A stretch of DNA of 64,000 nucleotides, taken from assembly GCA_002104905.1 (NCBI GenBank), contig MCFE01000385.1:19470-83469 (forward strand), written 5' to 3'. Position 1 is the stretch's first letter, and each line of letters starts with the position of its first letter. Shown here one piece after another: positions 33,765 to 42,515 of this stretch. The notes under the pieces were generated by a model. That model was given only the letters and a program-made list of their open reading frames with translations, did not search any database and was not told the origin of the DNA. Made by a program: the position numbers and the translations under genes. Origin of the DNA: Basidiobolus meristosporus CBS 931.73. Lineage: Eukaryota; Basidiobolomycota; Basidiobolomycetes; Basidiobolales; Basidiobolaceae.

Positions 33765-35054
33765 CAGTGGTAATTCCTCATCAAACCCAACCTAATCTGT
33801 ACCATTCTCATTGGCAATCTAAACAATAAATCGTCCAAGACCGACATTCCCTGCCTTTTCATATGCTCGCAATCGTACGAGATCCTCAGTTCCGCCAAAC
33901 ACTGGCCTCGAGATACCAGCATGGCCATTCACCAAATCTCGATGTAGACGTCCTTAGCGCCGCAAGTTCCAACGCGACTGGTGAGTCGTGTAAAGAACCA
34001 ATTCTGAAGTTAACATACCAAAGTATTTGTATGTACCAACAGCATAACGAGCCCATAGAGATTATGAAAGAGCCTAGCTCCCTGGAGTACTCCTTCTTGC
34101 AAAGTATGGATTGCGTATATAGCAATGGTATCATCGCATTGTGGGATTGGGGTCGATTGACTTCGAATTTATTTCGGACCACATTCAACAAAATACCAGT
34201 TGTATCCATAATTACAATGATCATCATCCATACTAACACAACTGCATCAACTCTGTAAGGTGAAACCCAAAAATATTTGTATACAACATATTTCCATATA
34301 GCCAACAACATTCCTCTTGCCATTCAATTCCCATATCCTGGTCCTCTTGTACTATCTGTATTGTAAAGTTGACTTCACACTCTGTTCAAGTAGTGTCTGT
34401 CACATATAACTGGATTATGATTTGAATTCCACAAAACTACAGCTTTTGGTGGATTTGTATTTTAGAATCTTTTAATATCATTTCCATCAAGATTTAATCT
34501 CTCTACATTATGTAAACACTGGAAGCTACCAAACTTCAACATTCCAAAGGTCTTAATTATTGCACACAACTCCCTGGACACTCTCGAAATTCCAGATGGT
34601 TATTCTTGAATGTAAGCATTTTCTCATAGCCCAATATGATGACAAGCAAATCCTTCATTTGGTTGAGCATTTGGATGACTTCAAAGGTTTTCTCCAAAAT
34701 GTTGGATACCCAGTGTTGCATGAATTTTGAAGAAACTGGACATGATTAGACAAAATTGAAAACATTGTGGCATGGCAAGACATGTGTGTACCCCATGAAA
34801 AATCTCAAACTTGGAACTCATTGAATTACTAACTGGTATTCTAGTGGTTTTTGCTGGTATTCAGTTGGTGTTTCTGCATCCAACTTTCAGTTGCACCTTT
34901 TGGAGGAAGCTATGAGTAAACAATTGCCAATTTGGTATGACTGCTAGTTGGCCTAGTCTCCATCTGAAAAGGATGTCTGCTAGTCTGCTGTCAACCAAGT
35001 ACCTGAGATAATGAGAGTTGCCACTTTTGGGAAAGTTGGAATTTAGCTGATATT
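33765..35054. other. Transition from gene-bearing to repeat-rich DNA
   Basis: No gene is supported. Overlapping frames on both strands at 33863-34323 have no recognised domain. From about 34,350 the DNA becomes visibly AT-richer and resembles the repeat-filled right half of the window. The frame at 34861-35103 (-) is unrecognised. Confidence 0.4.
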
Positions 35055-35132
35055 TATTGTAAAAAATTGCAATTTCACCTAGATATTCATCTGACTTGGT
35101 CACTTAGATCACTATCTACAAGTCTTAGAGAA

Positions 35133-35480
35133 TATTGTAAGAGTCTTCAAGATATGCAAGCAATTGCAAGAACAAATAGATTATGTGGGTTGCACTTTAT
35201 GATTTATTGAATGTAAGGGTAGTATTCATACTTTTACATAATGTTGGCATAGCAGACATGTACAGTATGCTTAGAAAGCTCCAAAGATCATATGTGCAAA
35301 GTTTGGGGCTATTTCAACAACTTTGGGAATCTTCATGTTCTGTGTACCTGATGTTTTGGTGAAAATAATCTAAGTAAATCCCAACAAGGAATTTGGTCAT
35401 TAATAACTAAAGTTTGTAGGTAATGACAATGTGACTAAGATAGGTAAGTATTTTGGTGGAATTATGAATTTTTTGCAACA
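35133..35480 (-). repeat. Solo Copia LTR inserted in the relic's 5' LTR
   Basis: A 348-bp segment homologous over its full length to the 350-bp Copia LTRs, in the same orientation as the element at 37269-41955. Ends are TATTGTAAGAG and TTTGCAACA. Flanks GAGAA and GAAAA are a near-perfect 5-bp target duplication. The opposite-strand LTR sequence of the relic continues on both sides, so the insertion point is clear. Confidence 0.8.
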
Positions 35481-36744
35481 GAAAATACTGACCAAATTTC
35501 TTGACAGGATTTAATAGGACATTTTCACCAAAATATCAGGTACCCCATACATGAGAATTCTCAAAGTAGCTCAAACAGCCCCAAATCTTGCACAAATGCT
35601 CATGGGACACCACTAAACATATAATACATAATGATATGCTAGCTTCACTTGCTATATCACCAAGACTCCTACAACAGCTAATGAGCCCCAAGCTGTCACT
35701 CTCAGAAATATCAGCTACTGCTACTACTGGAATATATATCTCTGCTGTGAAGGTGGATGGATCCAACTACCAAGTCAGGAAGGCAAGGATGGAAATGCTG
35801 CTACAGGAAAGTGACCTCTGGGATATTGTGATGGGAGAGCAATGTCATCCTATAAATGTAGGAGAGGAGCCTCAAGGTGCCAGAAGAAAGAACAAAGTGC
35901 CTTCAACTGCATTTGCCTCAAAGTCAACAAGAAGTTGCCAATTCAATGCTCAAGAGAAAAAATAGCCAAGAATACCTGGAAGACACTAGAATATACCTAT
36001 TAGCCATGTTCCACTGCTAAGAAATGTCTTTAAGAAAAGGATTCTCTACTACAAAGATACTGTCAGGAGAACAAATGAAAAATCTAATTAACAGATTTAC
36101 CCTGATGGTTGATGAGATGGAATAAATGGGTGTACCAAATGCCAATGAATATGTGATAGTTACAATCCTGAATAGCCCAAGAACCAAACTTCAGGGCCAT
36201 GTACCAGCCCTAGAGTCTAGAACCATAGATATGACCTTAAATTACATATATGGAAGGCTCCTAATTGAAAAATCAAGAAAATCAAGCATCAATAAGAAGG
36301 AAGAAGAAAATACTTTGACCAACATTGATAACCAACAACAGGGGTACTCAAGGCCTTTTAAAGGCAACTGTAACATCTTGTGCAGCTACTACAGAATGAA
36401 AGGACATGCCCAGACCAGAACTTCAGAAAGAGAGATAACCAGCAGAAAATGCTTAAATATGGAAATGTAGCACTAACAGAAGATAGATTACTCATATCTG
36501 TACTAAATATCATCAGAGACAAGGATTCTCTGAAATGGTACATTGACTCTGGAGCATCTTGACAATTTACACACCAAAAAGTACTTTTCACCCAATATCA
36601 AGAAACTTTAATCAAGAAGGCTTTCACAAGTGACAATAGAACACTTGAAGCAGTTGGAGAGGAAACTATCCAAATTAACCTATGCATAGTTGCTGCTACT
36701 TTTGCCATGAACACATCCTTAATATCCACATTAAGCTTTTTGGT

Positions 36745-37130
36745 ACTTGGGCAATAGACTTGTTCCATTGGATTGTTCCACATTGAGCCATGGGTGCCAA
36801 GTAGTGTCAAAGTGTGCCAGAGAGGTATAACAGACCTATACTTGTTCACAGAATGTAAAGAATGGCACTACAGCTACATGCAAAGCAGCTGCTGTGCTTC
36901 ACTTGCTGAGCTAGAGAAAATACACTATTTAACCTTTTTTCTGGGTGTAATGATGTGCATGATGTGTAAGGGCACACAAAGCTTAGAGATATGCATTTGG
37001 TACTCAATATCCATGGCACTCTAAGTATAGCTGCTGAGACTCGTAACATTTCACAAAGATGTAGAGCACTATCTTGATCCACAAGTGTTTTCTATCACTA
37101 TAAGTGATCTGTATCAGTTTTGCTTTACAA
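36745..37130 (+). repeat. Copy of the 'AGACTTG' repeat (single arm) inside the Copia relic
   Basis: From the motif GACTTGTTCC near 36,750 to about 37,130 this stretch is clearly homologous to each arm of the palindrome at 52,450-53,181 and to 57,656-58,045. Copia coding similarity stops before it and returns after it (GCGITDQN), showing it is an insertion. The preceding 60 bp resemble another decayed repeat family in the window. Confidence 0.6.
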
Positions 37131-37268
37131 ATCATACTTAGCCTCAGAGGTGACAGTTCTGGATGTGGGATCACTGATCAAAATAGTGCCCATATTACTT
37201 TGGGTATTAAAGATCAGAATCTATAAAAGTTGACTTATATTCTATTATATCTGGAAGTCCGTTTATGT

Positions 37269-37618
37269 TGTTGTAAGAGTCTTGGAGATATTGGAAGTGA
37301 TTTGGAGAACAAGTAGATTATGTGGTTTTCACTTAATGATTTATTGAATGTAAAAGTAGTATTTATACTTTTACATGGTCTTGGCATTACAAACACGTAG
37401 AATAGATTAAGGAAGGTCCCAAGAACATGTGTGCAAAGTTTGGGGCTGTTTGGACAACTTTGAGAATTTTCATGTTCTGGGTACCTGGTATTTTGGTGAA
37501 AATATTCTAAGTAAATCCCGACAAGGAATTTGGTCAGTATTCTCTAGGATTTGAAGATGATGATCTAAGTGACTAAGTTAGGTGAATATTTAGGTGGAAA
37601 ATACGAATTTTTACAACA
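37269..37618 (-). repeat. Copia 3' LTR
   Basis: 350 bp with TGTTG...CAACA ends; no mismatch with the copy at 41606-41955 was found on reading through both. Confidence 0.93.
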
Positions 37619-37629
37619 CTCCCACTCAG

Positions 37630-40600
37630 CTAAATGTTCATACTGACTAGTCCTAATTTTGACCTAAGATATTCAAACTTGTCTCTAGCTAATGGTTTGG
37701 TAAATATGTCTGCAATCATTTCATCTGTAGGACAGTAAACTAAGCTAACTAAGTTATTCTCTATAGCTTCACGTATGAAATGATGTCTAATATCTATGTG
37801 CTTGGTTCTAGCATGAAAAGTTGGATTTCTACCTAATTGTATACATCCTTGATTATCTTGAAATAAAGTAATAGGCGTTTTTTGACATAGGCCTAAATCT
37901 GTAAAGAGCTTTCTTAACCACATTGCTTCTTTTGTAGCTTCACAGGCTGCCATATACTCTGCCTCTGTAGTAGAAAGTGCTACGGTTGGTTGCTTTCTTG
38001 AATTCCATGAAATGGCTCCTTTACAGTAAAGAAAGGTGTATCCTGTGGTGGATCTTCTGTCTTCTAAATTTCGTCCCCAATCAGCATCAGAGTATCCCAC
38101 AAGATCCTGTTCTGAATCCTTATAAGTGTATCTTAAACAGATATCAGCAGTTCCTTTTAGGTATCTAAAAATCCGCTTAACTGCTGCAATATGATCAGAT
38201 CCATAATTCTGATTATGTTGGCTGACAACTCCCACTGAATATGAGATATCTGGACGTGTTCCAAGCATGATATACATCAGACTGCCGACCATAGATTGAT
38301 AAGGAAAGTCAGGGCTTTCAGATGGCACCAAGCTCTCTTGATTTGGTTGAGTTTTGACCAAGTGAAGGTTTGTCTCCATTGGGGTAGCTGCCGGTTTGCA
38401 GTCTTCCATTTTGTACTTCTTTAGTATATCTTGAATATACTTGGATTGGCTTAGGGTAATAGTCTGGGTACTTCTGTCTATGGAGAACTTAATCCCTAAG
38501 TAGTAACTAAGTTCTCCTAGATCGGACATCTTGAACTCCTTAGATAGGCTGGATTTAGTCTCTTCCAATGTTTCTAGGTTATTGGCGGCTATAATAAGAT
38601 CATCCACATATAGAGCTAATAGAACTGGATTTGCTCTATCTGGCTTATAGTATATACTATAGTCAGCATTACTCCTTTTGAAACTCAAAGATTCCAAATA
38701 AGAATCTATCTTGCAATTCCAGGCTCTTGGTGATTGTTTGAGACCATATAGTGACTTTTTAAGCTTGCAGACCAAATGGGGGTTATCTTGGTCAACAAAC
38801 CCATCAGGCTGGTCCATATACACGTCCTCATCAAGTTCTCCATTCAAAAATGCAGTTTTTACATCCATTTGATGAATAAAAAACTTATATTTGGCTGCAA
38901 TAGCCAATATTAATCTGATGGAATTAAACTTGGCTACCGGTGCAAAGGTCTCAGTATAGTCAAGTCCTTTTGTTTGAGAGTATCCTTTGGCTACAAGTCT
39001 TGCTTTGTATCTTTCAATTGTACCATCAGCCTTGTATTTTGTCTTGAAGACCCATCTGCATCCAATTGATTTTCGGTTGATTGGTAATTTGACTAAGTCC
39101 CAAGTTTGATTTTCCATCAGTGCCTGATATTCCTCAGTCATTGCAGATCTCCAAAACTTCGTCTGAGGACTATTTAGGGCCTCTTTTACAGTCTGGGGTT
39201 CATCAACATGGACTGAATAGGCATAGGCTAAGTTTGTACCCTCATTGATATAGTAATTTGGGCTATTTCTTGTCCGATTGGATCTCCGGGCATTTGATAC
39301 TGGAATGATCACTTCTGGGATATTCCTGGGCACTGATTCTGGCTGAACCACGGTTGTAGAGTCCTCTGGAGTGAAAAAATTTTCATTGTTTTGCTCTGAT
39401 TCAATCCTGACAATTGGTGGACTTGAGATCAAATTTTCGTCATCATCTGATGTCATTTTTTGTGAAAATTTTGAATTTTCATTAAACAACACATCCCTGG
39501 ACTTGATCAGCTTCTTTGCTTCGGTATTGTAGAGTCTGTATGCCTTACTCTCATTGCAGTAGCCCAAAAATATGCATTTTACACTTTTTGGCTCAAATTT
39601 TGACTGATTTCCGGCCAGTTTTTTGGCATATGCTGTACACCCAAATATTCTTAGATGTTCTGCACTTGGTCTGTATCCATACCATGCTTCAAATGGAGTA
39701 GAATCACGAAGTATTCTGTTATAACTCCTATTTTTAAGATATACAGCAGTGGCAACTGATTCCGCCCAAAAATCATAGGATAATTTTTGATCATGGATCA
39801 TAGATCTTGCCATATCAATTATTGATCTGTTAGCTCGTTCTGCTACTCCATTTTGCTGTGGGGAGTATGGTACAGTAGTCTCTTGCTTTATCCCATGAAT
39901 TTTGCAGAAGTGGATGAAGAGTTTTGAGGTATATTCTCCACCATTGTCAGAGCGTATTTTCTTGATTTTTTCACCAGTTTCTCTCTCCACCATGGCTTTG
40001 AACTCCCTGAGCTTAGACAGAGCTTCTTCCTTTCTCTCCATGAAGTAGACCCATGTGTATCTTGTATAATCATCAATAAAAGTGATTAAATACTTCATCC
40101 CGCCTAAGGATAAATTTTGCATAGGTCCACACAGATCTGAGTGAATTAGATCTAATTTTTTCTTAGTTTTGATTAACCCAGAGCTCTTGAACGGTTGTCT
40201 GGCTTGTTTCCCATATATGCAGGCTTCACAGTGCTCCAAAATAGCTGGGGGATCAATTTTCACTCCAGAAATTAGCTGATCTTTGATCATTTTACGCAAA
40301 TAATCAAAATTGATGTGTCCAAATCTCCTGTGCCAAAGCATTGGTGTTTCTTCATTTAAGTTACTTATATTGGCTTCCAGATATGATGGAATATAAGTCA
40401 ACTTGTATAGATTCTGATCTCTGATGCCCGAAGCAATATGGGCACCATTTTGATCAGTGATCCTGCATCCAGAATTGTCAAAACTGAAACTGAGTCCTTC
40501 TGCTGTGGCCTTGCTTACAGAGAGTAGGTTCTTGGCTATTTCTGGTACATAGAGTACTTCTTTAAAGGTCAGTGTATGGCTTCCTTCACTGCTTCTAAGG

Positions 40601-41601
40601 TTTACTTGGATAGTTCCTTCTCCCACTGCATCAAGTGTTCTATCGTCACCCATGAAAACCTTCTTAATTGGAATTTCTTGATATTGGGTAAAAAGTTCTT
40701 TTTGGTGTGTAAAGTGTTGAGAAGCTCCAGAGTCAATATACCACGTCTGAGAATCCTTGTTTGTGGTCATATTTAGTGCAGATATGAATAGTCTATCTTC
40801 AGTTGTTGCAGCATTTCCATATTCAGGCTTCTTTTGCTGATAATCTCTCTTTTTGAAACACCGGTCTGATGTGTGTCCTTTCCTTTTGCAGTAGTTGCAA
40901 AATAGGTTGCTGTTGCCTTTGTAGGGTCTTGGGTACCTCCTTTGTTGGTTATCATTGCTTATTAAAGCATTTTCTTCTTCCTTCTCATTGGCGCTTGATT
41001 TTCTTAATTCTTCATCCAGGAGCCTTCCATATACGTAATTTAAGGTCAAATCTTCAGTTCTGGACTCTAGGGCTGATACAAGGCCCTGAAACTCGTCTGT
41101 CAGGCTATTCAGGATGGTAACTATCACATCCTCATCAGTAGTTGGTACGCCCACAGATTCCATCTCATCTACCAGCAGGGTAATTCTGTTAATTAGATTT
41201 TTCATTTCTTCTCCTGGCAGCATCTTTGTAGTAAAGAATTTTCTTCTCAGATACATTTTCTTGGCAGCTGAACATGACTGGTAGGTGTCTTCTAATGCTT
41301 TCCAGGCATTCTTTGCCGTTTTTGCTCTTGAGCATTGAATTAGCAATTTGTCCTTGACATTAAGGCAAATGCAGTTAAAGGCACTTTGTTCTTTCTTCTG
41401 GTACTTCAAGGCTTCCTCTCCCACGTTTTTAGGAGGGCATTCTTCTCCCATGACAATATCCCAAAGGCCTCTTTCTTGTAGCAGCATCTTCATCTTCACC
41501 TTCCACACTTGGTAGTTAGATCCATCCAACTTTTCAGCAGAGGGAAAAATTCCAGTAATAGCAGTAGTAGACATTGCAGAGAGTGACAGCTCGGGGCTCA
41601 T
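37630..41601 (-). CDS. Copia Gag-Pol polyprotein
   Basis: One uninterrupted frame, 1323 residues if translation starts at the ATG at 41601; the frame is open for another 44 codons into the LTR (ATG at 41733). Domains in order: gag with DGSNYQVWKVKMKMLLQ and a CCHC knuckle CNYCKRKGHTSDRC; aspartic protease DSGAS; GAG-pre-integrase LWHRRFGHINFDYLRKM; integrase with the zinc-site Cys pair (CEAC), FIDDYTRYTW, RSDNGGEYTS and PQQNGVAERANRS; reverse transcriptase with KARLVAKGY, QMDVKTAFLNGELDE and the YVDD active site; RNase H with GYSDADW, STTEAEYMA and HIDIRHHFIRE. This order (integrase before RT) defines Ty1/Copia. Start at 41601 is preferred because it lies just outside the LTR. No premature stop or frameshift exists, unlike the related copy at 44970-49659. 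Confidence 0.95.
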   Translation of the reverse strand: MSPELSLSAMSTTAITGIFPSAEKLDGSNYQVWKVKMKMLLQERGLWDIVMGEECPPKNVGEEALKYQKKEQSAFNCICLNVKDKLLIQCSRAKTAKNAWKALEDTYQSCSAAKKMYLRRKFFTTKMLPGEEMKNLINRITLLVDEMESVGVPTTDEDVIVTILNSLTDEFQGLVSALESRTEDLTLNYVYGRLLDEELRKSSANEKEEENALISNDNQQRRYPRPYKGNSNLFCNYCKRKGHTSDRCFKKRDYQQKKPEYGNAATTEDRLFISALNMTTNKDSQTWYIDSGASQHFTHQKELFTQYQEIPIKKVFMGDDRTLDAVGEGTIQVNLRSSEGSHTLTFKEVLYVPEIAKNLLSVSKATAEGLSFSFDNSGCRITDQNGAHIASGIRDQNLYKLTYIPSYLEANISNLNEETPMLWHRRFGHINFDYLRKMIKDQLISGVKIDPPAILEHCEACIYGKQARQPFKSSGLIKTKKKLDLIHSDLCGPMQNLSLGGMKYLITFIDDYTRYTWVYFMERKEEALSKLREFKAMVERETGEKIKKIRSDNGGEYTSKLFIHFCKIHGIKQETTVPYSPQQNGVAERANRSIIDMARSMIHDQKLSYDFWAESVATAVYLKNRSYNRILRDSTPFEAWYGYRPSAEHLRIFGCTAYAKKLAGNQSKFEPKSVKCIFLGYCNESKAYRLYNTEAKKLIKSRDVLFNENSKFSQKMTSDDDENLISSPPIVRIESEQNNENFFTPEDSTTVVQPESVPRNIPEVIIPVSNARRSNRTRNSPNYYINEGTNLAYAYSVHVDEPQTVKEALNSPQTKFWRSAMTEEYQALMENQTWDLVKLPINRKSIGCRWVFKTKYKADGTIERYKARLVAKGYSQTKGLDYTETFAPVAKFNSIRLILAIAAKYKFFIHQMDVKTAFLNGELDEDVYMDQPDGFVDQDNPHLVCKLKKSLYGLKQSPRAWNCKIDSYLESLSFKRSNADYSIYYKPDRANPVLLALYVDDLIIAANNLETLEETKSSLSKEFKMSDLGELSYYLGIKFSIDRSTQTITLSQSKYIQDILKKYKMEDCKPAATPMETNLHLVKTQPNQESLVPSESPDFPYQSMVGSLMYIMLGTRPDISYSVGVVSQHNQNYGSDHIAAVKRIFRYLKGTADICLRYTYKDSEQDLVGYSDADWGRNLEDRRSTTGYTFLYCKGAISWNSRKQPTVALSTTEAEYMAACEATKEAMWLRKLFTDLGLCQKTPITLFQDNQGCIQLGRNPTFHARTKHIDIRHHFIREAIENNLVSLVYCPTDEMIADIFTKPLARDKFEYLRSKLGLVSMNI

Positions 41602-41605
41602 AACC
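41594..41605 (-). other. Copia primer-binding site (half-tRNA type)
   Basis: GGTTATGAGCCC immediately adjoins the 5' LTR. It is complementary to the anticodon arm of eukaryotic initiator tRNA-Met (GGGCUCAUAACC), as known for Drosophila copia and yeast Ty5, which prime from an internal tRNA fragment. The ATG at 41599-41601 lies inside the site. Confidence 0.8.
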
Positions 41606-41955
41606 TGTTGTAAGAGTCTTGGAGATATTGGAAGTGATTTGGAGAACAAGTAGATTATGTGGTTTTCACTTAATGATTTATTGAATGTAAAAGTAGTATT
41701 TATACTTTTACATGGTCTTGGCATTACAAACACGTAGAATAGATTAAGGAAGGTCCCAAGAACATGTGTGCAAAGTTTGGGGCTGTTTGGACAACTTTGA
41801 GAATTTTCATGTTCTGGGTACCTGGTATTTTGGTGAAAATATTCTAAGTAAATCCCGACAAGGAATTTGGTCAGTATTCTCTAGGATTTGAAGATGATGA
41901 TCTAAGTGACTAAGTTAGGTGAATATTTAGGTGGAAAATACGAATTTTTACAACA
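41606..41955 (-). repeat. Copia 5' LTR
   Basis: 350 bp, same ends and sequence as the 3' LTR. It is followed by the TATGT target duplication at 41956-41960. Confidence 0.93.
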
Positions 41956-41960
41956 TATGT

Positions 41961-42515
41961 AACTTACATGAAGAAACACCAATGCTCTGGGACAGGAGGT
42001 TTGGACAAATCAATTTTAATTATTTGAGCAAAATAATCAATGATCAGCTAGTTTCTGGAATAAAAATTGATCTCTCAGCAAGTTTAGTCCACTGGGAAGC
42101 CTTCATATTCAGGAAACAAGCCAGACAGCTGTTCAAGAGCTCTGGATTGAACAAAACCAAGAAATAATTAGAAGTAATACACTCAGATCTGTATGGCCCA
42201 AAGCAAAATTTATCCTTAGGCCAAATAGCATATATGATCACATTAATTGATGATTATGCAAGGTGCATGTGGATCCACTTCATGGGAAGAAAATAAGAAG
42301 CTCTGTCTAAGTTCAGGGAGCTTGAAGCCATGGTCAAGAGAGAAACTGGTGAAAAAATCAAGAAACTACTATCAGCCCATAACTTGCAATAAACCTCAAA
42401 GCTCTTTGTCCACTTCTACAAAATTCATGGGATAAAGCAAGAGACTAGAGTATTGTACTCCCCAGAGAAAAACAGAGTGGCAGATTGTGTAACAGATCAA
42501 TTATTGATATGACAA
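41961..42515 (+). mobile_element. Old Copia relic, right part (GAG-pre-integrase and integrase)
   Basis: Continues the plus-strand relic interrupted at 37268. Homology includes LHEETPMLWDRRFGQINFNY, KQARQLFKSSGL and GIKQETR, with stop codons and frame changes. Similarity ends near 42,515, so the RT and RNase H regions and the 3' LTR are lost. Confidence 0.8.

Larger units (their letters stand above)
35055..37268 (+). mobile_element. Old Copia relic, left part (degenerate 5' LTR, gag and protease region)
   Basis: A decayed plus-strand copy of the same Copia family as the element at 37269-41955. Its 5' LTR covers 35055-35132 and 35481-35676, interrupted by a solo LTR, and ends ACAACA before a decayed primer site (GCTAATGAGCCCC). 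The gag homologue starts at about 35682 (PKLSLSEISATATTGIYI), with DGSNYQVRKARMEMLLQ, and runs through the altered zinc knuckle to WYIDSGAS at about 36,540. It has many stops and frameshifts, and an insert of about 0.4 kb at 36,690-37,130. The copy is cut at 37268 by the younger Copia and resumes at 41956. Confidence 0.85.
37269..41955 (-). mobile_element. Full-length young Ty1/Copia LTR retrotransposon
   Basis: Two 350-bp LTRs (37269-37618 and 41606-41955) that look identical by eye, start TGTTGTAA and end TTACAACA, and flank an intact polyprotein frame on the minus strand. A 5-bp target duplication TATGT is present on both sides (37264-37268, 41956-41960). The primer site GGTTATGAGCCC directly follows the 5' LTR (41594-41605), and a purine run GAGTGGGAG precedes the 3' LTR. 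All parts needed for autonomous movement are seen, so the insertion is recent. It interrupts an older Copia copy lying in the opposite orientation. Confidence 0.95.

Noticed and set aside
33863-34323. Overlapping plus (131-codon) and minus (145-codon) frames after the fumarate reductase
   Set aside because: They overlap each other on opposite strands, lack domains and exon signals, and sit in AT-rich transition DNA.
36745-37130. Classical MITE with its own target duplication
   Set aside because: One flank resembles another repeat family and no clear duplication is visible; treated as a copy of the palindrome-associated repeat.
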